Assembly (NCBI RefSeq): GCF_040712315.1
Contig: NC_134017.1
Span: 79,179,987-79,243,986, forward strand
Source: Castanea sativa
Lineage: Eukaryota > Streptophyta > Magnoliopsida > Fagales > Fagaceae
Length of the DNA: 64,000 nt
Direction of reading: 5' to 3'
Shown here: in pieces, positions 35,670 to 49,289 of the stretch
Layout: each line of letters begins with the position of its first letter
How positions within the stretch are numbered: the stretch's first letter is position 1
The notes under the pieces: model-generated
Told to the model about the DNA's origin: nothing
The model's database searches: none
What the model saw: the letters and a program-made list of their open reading frames with translations, nothing else
Made by a program: the position numbers and the translations under genes

Positions 35670-38600
35670 TGTGGGGTACTAGAATTCCGAGTAAGACTGT
35701 TACACCACATGTTATAGTGTGGCCAAGAAGGGTAGTTACTATGCCGAGGAGTCCACGTCTTTGGATTCAATGATCACGTTGTCAACACGTTATCAAAGGA
35801 GTCCTTATTGTGCGGAAAGAGCTTTAGGATGGGGACTAGCACTGACGTGATTGAAAAGCTGAAGGCTGCCACCACATTCAATGCATCCTACCAAACCTCC
35901 TGGCCGCATTTATGCGGAGAAAACCCTTGAACAGTGCTGCCTTAGTTGTCTCATCTCACAGGAGTACAGGGAAAGTGAATGTTGGGATTGGCACTTGAGT
36001 GGTGGCCTGTGTGATCAACAAATGGAATGCCAGGATTGTCTAAAAGGGCCTATATAAGGTAGAAGGTCTCCTGGAGAGAAGGGATCGGAAAAATAGCAGA
36101 GAAAAATACTGTAGCACAAAGAAAGGAAATTGTAAGCAAGTATGATAGTGATATATTCAAGAACAAAACCTCCTTGGATAAGTCCAAGGATAATTATCCT
36201 TCTCAATACTGTGATTACCATCCATTTTTTCTTGTCTCTTTGATTTTCTTCGCCCATGGTAAGCGCTATCTCACCAATGAAAGCCTAGTTTTGGAGCTCA
36301 CTCTCTAACAAATTCATTGTATTTGGCTATTTGGGCCTAATTCCTTCAGTTGTTTAGGCCGCCAAATCCAGTCCTTAAAATTGGCACCGTTTTGTGGGGA
36401 AGACTTGAGCTTTTAGGACATTCAGCGTTTAGCCATGGTAGGGTCAAGGCTCATCCTGTGAAGGCCTGGGGAATGACGCCATGAGCAGAGCGTTGAACCA
36501 GATCTCCAAGTCGCCCTTCACTCATAAAATCGAGGCAGGAAGACTTCCTCGTCAGTTTACCCAGCCTACGTTTACTATGTACAATAGTAAGACAGATCTT
36601 GTGGAGCATGTGAGCCATTTCAACTAGCAAATGGCTGTACATTCCAAAAATAAGGCCCTAATGTGCAAGGTGTTCTCCTCCAGTTTGGGGCTTGTGGCAA
36701 TGAAATGGTTTAACAACCTAAAGGAACGCTCCATCGGCTTTTTTATGGAGCTCACTCAAGCATTCAGGGCTCGTTTTATCATTTGTAGCAGGGTTCCTCA
36801 GCCTTTGGACTCACTTTTGTCCATGGCAATGCACGAAGGTGAGACCCTGAAAACGTATTCCGACAAGTACTAGAAGATGTTCAACGAGATTGAGGGCAAC
36901 TTCAATGACATGGCTATAAGCACCTTTAAGGTCGATCTGCCCATCGAGCATGACTTGAGAAAATCCTTGACAAGAAAGCCTGTGCGGACTTGTGCACCAG
37001 CTCATGGATCTTATTATTGAGTACAACCGAGTTGAGGAAGACCAACAGCAAGGAAAGGGAAAGGTTAAGGCGATTTCAGGTCGGACCGATACAATAACAA
37101 CAGATCTTGGTGGGATTTTACTGGGCCCTTGGGTCCAGCTATTGCCCAGGCAATTAGCATCGTGTTTTGAGAGCCTGTTCACCGGGTCTTGGAAAAGATA
37201 GGGAACAAGCCATACTTTAAGTAGCCAAATAAGATGGGAGGAGACCCCACGAAGCGTAACTAGAGTCTCCATTAGCTACAAGGGGTTGAGACTAAAGCTA
37301 GAAGACCTAATTAGCTACAGCTCCCCTTTAGTAGGTTTCGATGGAAAGGTTGTTATCCCAAAGGGGCAAATCAGATTGTTCGTGCAGACGAGATCAGAAG
37401 TAGTAAAGGTGGATTTCATCATGGTGGACGCCTACTCCCCTTATACCGCCATTGCGGTAAGGCTCTAGCTCCATGCCATAGGAGCCGTCCGATCCACCTT
37501 ACACCTGAAGGTAAAGTATCTCTTGGGGGATCGGATTGAAGAGTTGGTGGAAAGCCAGTCTATGGCCAGACAATGCTTGGTAGCTGCGATTAGACTTCAA
37601 GTAGGAATGGAGCCCTCGGCCACCGGTGGGCAGAGTTTATAGTAGTTAAGGCACTAGTGTTATCCACGGATGTGGTGGGAAGTGAGGCAGAGCGCGAGCA
37701 ACTGGAAAAGATTATCATCAGGGATGATGAGGAGAAGTTTTTTCAAGTTGGCATTCAACTCCCTCCTTGGGAGAAGGAGGAGTTAATAGATTTTCTTAGA
37801 AGAAATGTTGATGTATTTTCATGGAACTTTTACGAGGCTCCAAGGGTGGATAGGGACTTCATCTACCACCATTTAAACGTTAATCCATTTGTCACCCCAA
37901 AAAAGTAACCACTTTGGCGCTCTTCCAAGGAACACTCTGATGCCATCAAGGAAGAACTACTTAAACTTAAACGAGCTGGAGCTATAAAAGAAGTGTTCTA
38001 CCTTGAATGGCTGGTCAACACGGTGGTGGAAAAGAAGAAAAGTGGAAAATGGCAGGTATGTGTGGACTTCAAGGATTTGAATGAGGCTTGCCTAAAAGAC
38101 CCTTCCCCCTGCCTCGGATAGACCAACTAGTAGATGCAACCGTGGGCCATCCTCAGATAAGCTTCCTGGATGCCTTCTAGGGATATCACCAGATACCGTT
38201 GGCCCTAGAGGATCAAGAGAAGACTTCCTTTGTCATGCCAACAGTAAATTATCATTACAAGGTAATGCCATTTAGATTGAAAAATGCGGGGTCTACTTAT
38301 CAGAAAATGATGATCAGGATGTTTGAACTGCAGCTGGGCAAGTGTATCGAAGTTTACATAGACGATGTTAAAGACATATTTTATGTAGTTGGCTAATTCT
38401 TTAATAAAACGCTCTTTACTTGTATTTGGATAGGTCTAGGATGTGTTTAATACTCAAAGAACATGTTGTTCACATTTAGTATTAAAACCATGAAGATTGG
38501 ACCAAGAAACAAATGAAGAAAATGTGTTTACTAAAGCTGGACACATGCTACACACTTGCAGATAACTGCTCGATAGATAGTTATCTATCAAGGTTTAATG

Positions 38601-39550
38601 AGGTTCGACAGATGCTATCTATCGAGGTATCTATCGAGGTTACGGAAATCAAAATTTTCAAATATGATTTTTGGGCCTAGCTTTTGTATTTATGTAGGGT
38701 TTTTTTTTTCTCACCCTAGGCATATATAAGGATTATTTTAGAGGTCGTCACAAAAAAGAATACAAGGAAAACATATGCAAAAGGTGACCGAAGCCTTATT
38801 CTCTCTAGAAGAAGCTACTGCGTTTTTGCACCTTAGGATTTTGTAACCAAGTGCTTCTTGATTTTCATTATTGATGAAGTGAAGAATTTTGCAGCCAACA
38901 TCTTCTTCTCTAGTTGGTGATTGAAGTCGCGTACTGGGATTCGTGCATCAAAGGGTGGCGTTCATATATTGAAGAGTTCAGAGGTTTTAAAGCGGTAAAA
39001 GGTTTCTGCTGTGAGTTGATCTACGGGAATTGTAGAGTCTAGGGACAAAGGTTTTGTACTAGATCTGAAACTTTTCTTACTATAGTGAATTGCTTTTCGG
39101 GAAGGTTTCCCCCAGGTTTTTTACTTTGAAATTGGTTGGTTTCATTAGTTTTCCTGGGTCATCATATCTTATTTTATTTACTTTTCCGCTGCACTTAGTT
39201 TTGACATGATATTGATTTTTGTTTGTTTTAACAAGTTTTATGCATGATAAATTTAATTAACAACTTGGGTTTAAAACTTGTTAATTTTATCAACCGGGGT
39301 CTAAATTTCCCAACAGACGACATGGTAGTAAAGAGTAAAGTGGAGTCCGAGCACATAAACGACCTCGGAAGTATCTTTGGTATATTAAGAAAACACAAGT
39401 TGCGCCTCAATGCTCCGAAGTGTTCTTTCGGTGTCAACTCTGAAAAGTTTCTAGGCTACATGGTCACCCATCGGGGGATTGAGGTCGACCCTAATCAGAT
39501 CAGGATCATCTGTAACCTACAGCCTCCTCGAAATCCCAAAGAAGTCCAGA
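35670..39550 (+). mobile_element. Ty3/Gypsy retrotransposon, 3'-truncated and degenerate
   Basis: The 5' LTR is about 35670-36380. A leader TTGGCACCGTTTTGTGGGG (36381) acts as primer site. Gag follows at 36631 (LMCKVFSSSLGLVAMKWFNN, stop at 36871). Protease-like sequence is at 37286-37468 (YSSPLVGFDGK, TAIAVRL) and RT from 37900 (NTVVEKKKSGKWQVCVDFKDLN, GYHQIPLALEDQEKTSF, EVYIDD), continuing at 39316 (DDMVVKSKVESEH, LRLNAPKCSFGV, FLGYMVTHRGIE). Several stops and frameshifts. RNase H, integrase and the 3' LTR are absent after 39550. Confidence 0.85.
38366..39315 (+). mobile_element. Solo LTR inside the Gypsy RT active site
   Basis: 950 bp, TGTTAAAGAC to TTCCCAACA, flanked by GACGA (38361-38365 and 39316-39320). 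The duplication falls on the codons for the catalytic YIDD aspartates. Its sequence (CTATCTATCGAGG, GGGTCTAAATTTCC) is unlike the host element. Confidence 0.92.
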
Positions 39551-42500
39551 ATTTGTATTATTGTAAAATTGTTCTAAGTATTAGGGTTTCTCTGTAAATA
39601 TAATGTGGGATACAAGTATAATATAAAATAACACTAATAGTGTTTTATGTAAGTGTTAGGTTTTTATTTATTCCCAAACTCTTTGTTTGGATGTCGTATC
39701 TTTATGTGAATCTTTGTTACCAAGGCTTTTTTTACTATATATTTTATAGATAAAGTTTGACTATAAACTTTATTGTAGTTTAAAACTATAACCAATAAAA
39801 AAAAATTTACATGTGTCCATATCATGTGCAATATATAATTGTACATAACTCATTTATGATTATATACAATCATTTCAGTGTGGTTTAATTAGTAAGTTAA
39901 CAATAACCACATGTCATCCTTTTATTACAATCAAATTTGTAGCATATTTTATTATTTAATTTTAATTATATTACTTAAATATATTATTTAATTTATATAT
40001 ACTTCTCGCTTAAATCATGCATAACTAATCAATATGTGTGTGTGTCTATATATATATATGGGGCTTTGTTATGTGGCTTTGAGAGTACATGAGGCTTTAT
40101 TATGTGACACTCTGCCTCTCAAGCTACAAATACACTATTCAGCATCTTTCATAAAAAAAAGGTTTGCAGTCTAGATTCAGTGATCAGGTGAAGTAGTAAA
40201 TGTAGAAGATTAACAGTGAGTTTGGTTAAGCTTTTCGAAATTGGACTTTTCGAAAAAGTAGGGTTTTTAAAAAGTGCAATATAAAATTGGGTTTTTTTAA
40301 AAAGTTGAATGTTTGGTAAAAGCTATTAAAAAGTGTTTTTTGAAAAAGCTGAGTATTTGGTTAGTACTTATAAAAGTGGCAGTTTGAGATATAAATTACC
40401 AAAAAGGACAATGTATATATATGAGAGATTATTTTATACTTAAATCAACTACTTAATAATACTTACTCAAAAAAAACTATTTAATAATAATAATAATAAC
40501 AACAACAATAATAATAATTTATTGTTAACTAAAATTTGTTGTTAAAATATTTTTACAATATTTTCACAACAAATCATATATGGTAAGTTATTACTAATTT
40601 TAATTTGAACACACTACTTAAATTATTATTTTTTTCACTAGTATTAATTAGTAACAACCCACCACTTACGATTTATTATGAAAATATTATGAAAATGTTA
40701 TAATAGCATTTTTTAGTTTTTTTTTTTTTTGTTTTCTTTATTTCTTTTTCTTTTGTCCACACATTTTTTCCCTCTTTTTTTCTCCTCCACACATGTATTC
40801 TTTACCTTCTCCTTATCTTCACTTTTGACTTTTCTTTATACTTTTCTTTCACCAGTCTACCATTTCGTCCACTCCAAGATCCCAGAACATACCAAAAGCT
40901 CTCACTCTTTCTTTTTTCTCTTTCTCTACTTTCCTCCACACATTCAGCCACACAGCCTACATCCATACACTTCTTCACCTTGATCTTCTTTATTCTTTTC
41001 ATTTTCTCTAAATTCAACCACACACAGCTCACACCCATGCACTTCTTCATCTTGATCTTCACAGGTAATTTCTCTTAATTTCACCAAAAATCTTCAATAC
41101 CTCTCTCAGCCCACACCCACGCACTTCTTCACCTTGATCTTCATAGGTAATTTCTCTTATTTTCTGTGTTTGTCTTCAGTTTTCAGTGTATTTTATAGTT
41201 AGTGAGATTAGGGTAATTTGGGTCATTTCTTGCATTTTCAATAGTAATATTGATCAAAAACGCTTTTGCATTTGCAAAAGCTCCTCAAACCTGCCCTCAC
41301 ATTTTGGCTCAATTCTTTGCATTTCAAAACGCGACTTTTTTGAGAAAGTACGTTTTGAAACATTTTTTGCTCTTTAAAAGTGCGTTTTAGCTTCTAAAAG
41401 CTTAAATAAATGGGTACTAAGAGACTTCTATGTTTGGTCTTTTGGACTTTAGTGCAATCACTTTCCCATATTATTTTAACCATTTATACAATGTACTTAA
41501 CACTAGGTAACTGCCACATCAATGTTCCTCACCCTTTTCAAACTTCTTGGAATCTTGCACTAGTAATTTTTGTTTTTTCTGAAATTGAAGAGTTAGCTCA
41601 TCAAATTTTTGCTTTGCATATTGTAAATTATGTTCTTTTATATATATACCCTTTTCTTGTGGCCTTAAAAATTAAAACTTCCATAAATTTTCTCATATAC
41701 TTGTGCCAAAACCATGTGGTCCTCTAACCATTTGAGATCATGCACAAGAAAAGGATGGTGAAGATGTGTTCTATACACATGGAATTGTCAAAGAAACTTA
41801 AAGGTGGAAGTCATAGGAATGAAAAAGCCTAATGAAATGGCAATTATCCATGTTACGGATAGTTGTAAGAGACCAACACTAAATAGGCAAATGGTTCAGC
41901 GAGCAACCCCTCCATTTATAAATTTTTTTTCCTTACTCAGTTGTTGGAATTTATGGTGATGTTGCTACTACAACTACATTGCAAGAAGTTAGGAGTCATC
42001 TGCCAACATTAGTGCCTTGGATAAGCATCTGCCTGCAGCTGAGCTTGCAGGTACTAATTTAATAATTTTACTAATTCAATAATTGGCTTGGTTAGTATTT
42101 ATATAGCCGTGCCCTACCTAAAAGTGTATCGAATCTTGACTTGGGCTTTTCCTCTGGATCTTATTGTTTTGTGTCTCAGTAGGCAAATTATTTAGTGATT
42201 TTCTAGGGTCCTTCAATCCTTCTAATCATGTATATTTGCCTTTTAATGTACCACTACAAAAATCAAATGCTAGCATGGCCACTGTGCTTGAATCGGACCA
42301 GTGTTATAGGTTTCACCACAAAGGCCATTTATAATGGCCCGCTAGCAATAATAGAACCAGCTCACATGGTGGGGTTTATTTTTCATGCCACACAGATTGT
42401 CCTTAATATTGTCGATTATTATTGCTTGCTATTTTTTATTTAAATGATAAAGGATTGATATGTAATTTATATCGAACAGTGATGGAAAATTTGAAGGTTT

Positions 42501-42719
42501 GGATATTCAAAAAATTCATATTGTTGCAACTCTTAGTTGAAAACATTGCTATCAATTACATTATCTTTTTCTTCTTCTTTTTTTCTTTTTTCATTTCTTT
42601 AAGTCCTTTGAATAGCATCATGTGTTAAAATTGGTATTCGTTGATAATTAAATAGGAAATTTTATTAATAGTTGCACAATAATTATTGAGATTTGCATTA
42701 GTATAGCATGATAATTTAA
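39551..42719. other. AT-rich intergenic DNA, repeats only
   Basis: No gene found. 40205-41405 may be one element (TTGGTTAAGCTTTTCGAAA near the left, GCTTCTAAAAGCTTAAATAA at the right). It includes a pyrimidine-rich tract (40727-41000) and a roughly 70-bp imperfect tandem duplication at 41030-41160 (CACTTCTTCATCTTGATCTT / CACTTCTTCACCTTGATCTT). The degraded MITE at 40530-40710 matches the one at 14845-15023. Confidence 0.5.
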
Positions 42720-45700
42720 ATTATCATGTGATCATTAACTTACTAGTTATACTAATTTTTGGAATCAAAAGAATACCAAAAGGCCTTAGATATCCTATAG
42801 ATGTCAATTTGAAGGCAATAGGATCTATAAGAGTACTGAACTTACCTTTGTAGCCATGCATGTCCAATTCACTGCTGTTTACTAAAATTAATAATAAAAC
42901 TATATATATGAACATAACAAATACGCATAACAATTTAACAACATTTTAAAATTAGCTTACTACTTTACATATGCATATAGTATGATCAGGCATTAATCGC
43001 ATTAATTTTAAGCATGTTGTAAACAATTTTATGAATTTTTGTTGTGTTACTACAGTAAATCATAATTAAAGCAATCAAAGGATATAAATTTGGTTTGTAT
43101 TATTACCCCATAATTATTTATGGGAACTAGGCCGGGCCACTGGTCATGACTCAGGGACATGACAATAATGTGAAAAGACAGCAAGGAAGGAAAGAGTGAA
43201 AGACAATTAAATTTGGTGCAGACTGCAGATGTACTGCAGACAACTGTTTCTATAAAAAGAAACAAATTTATTATGTGCTCAGAGCAAAGTTATTGCCGTT
43301 TTAGAAGGATATAATTCCCCCCTTGCTCATGGCATGATGGAGTGAAGGTCGTCACATGGACTGAAAGAGTAAGCCTTGTTAATACTTGAGTGGATCCACA
43401 TCAAGTGCTGTGAACGACTGAGATGAAAAGTTAACTTTTTTTAATTAAAAGCTAAAAAGTTTGAGCAAGAAATAAAATAGGAATTTTGGATCATTTTTGG
43501 AATTGAGAACTTGACAAAATAGAAACGAAGAATGATAAATAACTCATGTATTAAATTATGTGATTTATAAAGCATTTAAGATAGAGATTGCCAAAAGACT
43601 ATAGCTTAACTGGTTCAAATTTTTCTCACCTCTAATTATTAAATTATCTCAAAAAATAAATTGATTTAAATTATCAATAAAAGTAAAGTTAAAAAATAAA
43701 CTTAACCTGGCAAATGTGAGAAAGATAATTAGTGAGTCTAGGCCTGTCGTTTCATTTCTTCATTCTTGGGGGATGCGTACGTGAGAAATTATGTTCCAAA
43801 ATTGAGGAATAAATTAAATAGGGTGTATGCAATTGTATATTAATAAAATATCAATTTAACTGGTCAATAGGATTTGGTATTGAAAGATCTAGTATGGTTT
43901 TAGACTTTTAGTGGATGATTTGGTCGAAAAGTTGTCATTGTTCTCCGCAATCGTCAACTCAAATTCTTGTATTGAAACAGCATAGATGTTTTTCTTTTTG
44001 CTTTATTTATTCATTTAAAAATAATTTTAATCAATGGCTAGAACATAGGAAGTGAAATTTGATGTTGGAACCAACGCACACTACCACCCAATGCCTTTGT
44101 CACGTGACATAGTAGGTGAGATTTGTGTCTACAAAATTATTAGGGAGAGAATGGATAATTGCTACTATTTTATAAATTATATAACAAAATGTCTTTATTT
44201 TGAAATTATTTAAGAAAATATTATTATTTTTTAAATTTGATTTTAACAAAATTGAGTTACAGATAAAACTCAACATTAACAATGTCGAGTTTTATGAAGT
44301 GTAGTCAATATTGTATTAGTATACCAGTCGTACTAGTCAATATGTACCATACCAGTATGTATACCGGTATCAAATCATCAAATTTTCGTATCGATTTAAA
44401 TACCGACCATACTGGTCAATTTCGGGCAATATCGGTTGATACGGAAAAAAAAAAAAAAAAACTTTTTTTTTTAGTTTTGTAATTTTTTAATTTTTATAAA
44501 GGCAGAATGCATGGTAACTTACTTGCATTTGCATTAACATATTAATATTATTTGATTTCTTAGTATGCAATGAACATTTAAGCTTTCTTTTTTTATATTG
44601 TGTTTGTACATTTAAGACCCCTTAAGCACAACCAGATTAACCTAGTTGTTTAGCCAAATGATTAACTTAGGTAAATTATGCAGATCTAGGTTAACATATA
44701 TAAATCATATCATTGAAATAGTGCGAAAAAAAAACACAACAATATGATAACTTAGGAAAACCAAATCGGTAAAAAACCTAGAGAGGATTTAACCTAACTA
44801 TCCTCAAGGTTAACTAAATCCACTATAAAAGAATTGAAATTTACATAATAGCGACTTAGATTACTAATATCCTATTGCTATCTCGAGTAGGAAACTTACT
44901 ACCACAACCACATGACAGCTCTGAGTCTACGAACTACTTTCTTCTTGGATTCCCAGCAAGCACAAGCACTCCCGCTTGTATATTTTTAAACTTTTGAATT
45001 TGCAACTGAATTGATCACCAAGCTCTTGACATCAATCTAGATCTTAATAACCCTAAGTGTATGTGAAGGCAAACACCTCTAGATCTCACAAAAGATTCAC
45101 ACACACAGCACAAAGAGCAACCTTAAAATGTGGCTAGAGTTTTCCCTTTTATATTTAGGGCAAAATATAAAACCCTACACGTAAAACGGGCTTGGGTTGA
45201 GTTGGAAAATTCTACAAAAAAAAATAATCTGCATGAGCTTCGATCGATTAAGTCTAATTTTCGATCGATCTAGCCAGACAAATTTACACAGTAAATTCTG
45301 CAGAACACTCGATTCCAATTTTACAACTTAAACATACTTTGAGCAAGTCTAAAACAAGACAAAACGTTTTGATCATGGTTTGCCAACATTACAAATTGAA
45401 ATTCTAATATATTTAAACCTAAAGTCTTAAAACCCAGCAGTGTGTGTTTTTTTTTTTCAATGATACTAAAGTCTAAAACCATGAATAATTTATTTTGAAT
45501 TGGGGTAATATTTTATAGTAAACTTTTATATTTATTATAATACACACACACACACACACATATTTATATATAAATATAAAAAAAATAACGGTAAACACGA
45601 AACGGTACACCGGTATTGACCGGTACCGAAATATATCGTTCCACTGGTCAAACTGATACAGCATTCGGTACGAGATTGACTCCCTTGGTTCTATGTATAT

Positions 45701-45990
45701 TTTGCCACTTCAATTTTTTTGAAAATTTAAATGAAACTCGACATTACTAATGTTGAGTTCCACTTAAAAAAAAATATAACTTGATTTTGAGGATATCGAG
45801 TTTTACACAGAACTCAATTTTGAGTTTCAAAAACAGTGACATTTTGCTAAAATTTTAAAAGAAATGCATTTTGCTTCATAGTTTGTAAATTAGGGATAAA
45901 TGCCCATTTTTCCCAATTATTAGTGTAATGAAGAGTCTGGATTTATAAATGCTATTTTTTGGCTGGTTGTAGTTCATACATTCCTTAGAG
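42720..45990 (+). pseudogene. OSC intron-1 remnant without exons (block D)
   Basis: 42724-43060 matches the first part of copy C intron 1 (49840-50120). 43370-44165 matches its last part (54550-55790), and 45900-45970 continues it (GTAATGAAGAGTCTGGATTTATAAATG). The middle of the intron and all exons are missing. This points to a fourth OSC locus reduced to intron DNA. A TE fills 44290-45690. Confidence 0.7.
44290..45690. mobile_element. Element with long inverted ends, hosting an LTR
   Basis: The left AGTCAATATTGTATTAGTATACC and inverted right AGTCAATCTCGTACCGAATG-type ends share ACCGGT/GGTACC-rich subterminal DNA. Within it, about 44620-45461 is a minus-strand LTR related to 61078-61702 (GATCGATTAAGTCTAATTTTC, TTGAGCAAGTCTAAAAC). 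Exact borders and superfamily not settled. Confidence 0.45.
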
Positions 45991-46997
45991 CTGAGCTTGG
46001 TAACAGATGTCAATCGGGGGATTAAAATGTGAACCAACATATGCTCAAGTGGATGTAATGCTAGTAATGCACATAAAAAAAATTTGAAACAAAGTTAAAA
46101 GGAATTTTCAGATAAGACATGCTATTGTATCACTTACCAAGTTTTATTCTTCAATTGAAAAAAAAAAAAAAACAAATAGAACAAGAAAAAGAATATTACA
46201 TTATTGTGATTTGTAGGCCCTTTGAAAGTATAGCAACCTTAACTTTTTTGATTATCCAACTTAATTTTTTTTATTTAAAAAATAACAAATTTCTATTTTC
46301 TTTTTGGTAGAAACTAAATCAAAAGAAATATTTTATTTATTTAGCAAGGCAATATATATTCTTGATGTTGTTGGAACGTGTCAATGGCACCTTTTGCTTA
46401 CACTAAAGAAGCTTCTATTTCTCAATATTGCTTAGTTAATATATTTTAGATAACTTTGTATCACCCCACTTGTTATAGAGAAATATCATAAGTCACACTG
46501 GGTTGATTTGCCGTATACAATGAAGATGAAGAGGGGTTTTGACCTAATGGCTTACTGGTGATGAGTTATTTTAAAACCCCAATTTTACAATTATTTCATA
46601 TGACAGATAGTGATTTGTTGCATGTCACTTTTATATGTACCTATTACTCTCTATCCACTACTCATCACCTTCCCCATAAGAATAATGACAAAGTTTTATC
46701 ACGGAAGGTTGTAGTTTGAGACTGTTTCACTTATTATCACGAGTTTACAACAACATGTGAGGTTTGGGTTTAGTGTTTAGTTGCACTAATCCCAAAGATA
46801 ATAACATATATTTATTTTTAAACACGTGTTGCTAATCTCACTGGTGGATGCGTTGCACCTAAACCTCTCAACAACCGTACTCTTACACCTTCTTTCCTTG
46901 TCAATTTTATTGAATATGAAGTTCCTAACCCAGACCACATGTTTTGTGTGTCACATCTCATAAAGGTCTCAGCAACTTCTACAGAAAATGCACCCTC
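45991..46997. other. Spacer, nothing recognised
   Basis: AT-rich sequence. No protein, RNA gene or clear element seen. Confidence 0.5.
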
Positions 46998-47000
46998 TTA

Positions 47001-47366
47001 GAGCACCCACAGTAGATGTGGGATATGTGCCAAATATTTAGAATTTGGCACATATCCCACACCAAACACAAAAAATAGCTCCCTAGCGGATGTTACATAT
47101 GTTGCATATATTTGGCACATATACCATTTTGTGTCCGTACCGTTGCAAATTTGCAACGGTACGGACATATGTGGTAAACCAAAATAATGTATTTTAATGT
47201 GTAGTAAATATTATTTTAATGTGTAGTAAATATTATTTTAATATATAGAATTGAATTATAAAACATCTGATAAATGAGATGTTGTAAAATGATGTGGTAA
47301 AATAATAAAGTAGGCATTTGGTGTGGTAAAATGACATAATTTTTGCACCAGCTGCTACGGATGCTC
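47001..47366. mobile_element. Harbinger-like MITE with perfect internal palindromes
   Basis: TIRs GAGCACCCACAGTAG and, inverted, GAGCATCCGTAGCAG; TSD TTA at 46998-47000 and 47367-47369. Contains an 18-bp stem (47017-47034 with 47044-47061, 9-base loop) and a perfect 36-bp palindrome at 47132-47167 (TGTCCGTACCGTTGCAAA and its complement). Confidence 0.85.
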
Positions 47367-47379
47367 TTAGGTAAGCCCA

Positions 47380-47381
<2 letters not shown>

Positions 47382-47457
<76 letters not shown>
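47382..47457. repeat. (TC)n microsatellite
   Basis: 76 bp of uninterrupted TC; on the minus strand it reads as an artificial Glu-Arg repeat. Similar TC runs are at 61895-61936 and 62841-62875. Confidence 0.95.
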
Positions 47458-47461
<4 letters not shown>

Positions 47462-47550
47462 TCTACCATGTTTATGGTGAAAAGAACTTAGAAAACCATG
47501 TATGAATCATTTAAATACTGTTCATTTATTCTTGGTCTTGGTTTCATATA

Positions 47551-49097
47551 GTTAAAGTGGATGCGGAATGGGAAGTATAAAATAAGAATATTGAGAATAC
47601 GAGGGTTACGTGGTTCAGCCTTGTCGGCCTACATCCACAGAGGTATCCCTTAAGGGCTACATCTTTGTTATGTAAGAGTATATTACAATAACTTGAGTTA
47701 CAATGAACCCTAACATGAGTATATATAGGCGACTAAACCCTAGACTACTAGTACAAGCAGGAGTGAGCTTGGGTCTATTATATTGGGATAATTTGTCTAA
47801 TATCTCTAACATCCTCCCTCAAACTCATGGCGAAAACTCGATGAAGGCTTGAGGTTGGATAATTGGAGATACCTTGAATAATGCCTTTGAAGAAACCACA
47901 ACAAATAATGTGCCAATTGACCAATTTTAGAGTTTCAAATGAAGAAACAGAGTTCAAAATCAGAATCTACTCGAAAAACTGAGCAAGCTGGCTCTCGAAA
48001 AACAAAGTTCAAAGGTCAACGCAAAAGTCAAAGTCAACTATGGTCAAAGTCAATAAATCAGTGCTCACGGGTCAGATCCGAGTGGTCCGGGTCGGGTCAG
48101 GTCCGTCTGGGTCAACTAGGTGACATGGTGCTGACGAGGTGACACTGCTAACGTGGCAATATGCGTGGTTGATGACGTAGCTATGGCTGATGTGGCTCAA
48201 GCAGATGTGGCTTTTTGATGACGTCATGATGACATTAGCAACAATCTGCCGGCGTGTGTGGCGAGTGCGAGTAGTTACTGGTGCATGGAAGAGAATCCAG
48301 AAATCCAAACGGCGAGTGGAGGCACGTGTAACACCTAATGACCTCTAGATTTCACCTGTTTACAGATCGGAGGGCTAAAAGGACATCATGGCAGCGCGTG
48401 TAACCATAGAGAGATCTGAACCTGAGAAATCCGCAGCAGCGCGTGGAGAAGTTGGTCTAAATGGCTTTAGCACGTGGTGGTGCGTGCACCGTTCAGTAGG
48501 GACCGGACTTCTGGGTTTTTCTCGCGGGAGACCATAGGGCATGTCTGTGTGGTTGGTTTTGTTAGGCGAAGGCTTGATGTGCACAAATCTGATAGGGAGA
48601 GGCACAGATTACTTGGGCTTGAGGATTTGGACACAGTAGTGAGCCATGGCGGCTGCGAGATGCTTGGAGTCTAGATCTAGCAAACAAGCATGTGTGACTT
48701 CTAACAGTGGTGTGCACGTGAGAATCTTCTTTGTTTGCTAGAGATGTTTGTTTGATGCTAGGAACGAAGTTTGGCTCTAATAGCAAGTTAAATATATATT
48801 ATTAATAACGCAATGTGTTATATCATGTTATATATGTTAGAGTGGATGCAGAAGGGGAAATATAGAATAGGAATACCGAGAACATGAGGATTACGTGGTT
48901 CAGGCTTGTCAGCCTACGTCCACGGATGTATCCTTAAGTATTACATATTTGTTATGTAAGAATGTTGTATAATAACCTGTGTTACAATGAACTCTGACAT
49001 TAGCATATATAGACGACTAAACCCTAGACTACTAGTACAAGCAGGAGTGGGCTTGAGTCTATTACATTGGGCTAATATGTATAATATATCTCTAACA
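47551..49097 (-). mobile_element. TRIM-like non-autonomous LTR retrotransposon
   Basis: LTRs 47551-47811 and 48835-49097 (about 262 bp; TGTTAGAG to CTCTAACA on the minus strand). TSD CATAT at 47546-47550 and 49098-49102. On the minus strand a primer site resembling tRNA-Met (TGCTATTAGAGCCAAA, near 48790) and a purine tract (TTTGAGGGAGGA before the 3' LTR) are visible. The internal 1 kb is GC-richer and codes for nothing recognisable. It sits 373 bp upstream of the start codon of OSC copy C. Confidence 0.85.
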
Positions 49098-49289
49098 CAT
49101 ATAAACTAAAAAAAGTAAATTTATGCAAATGTAACATCATTCGGTAATTTTTATTTTTTATTCCTTGTGCTGATTAAGAAACTCACACATATATTTGCAT
49201 AAATGACATTATTGGATTTGTCTCATTTGGTAGGAAGGACCACATGAATAGTGCTCAGTAGTCCCCGCTGTGTTCCTCAGCCCTTGAGT

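Noticed and set aside
47233..47469. Glu-Arg repeat ORF
   Set aside because: It is the translation of the TC microsatellite.
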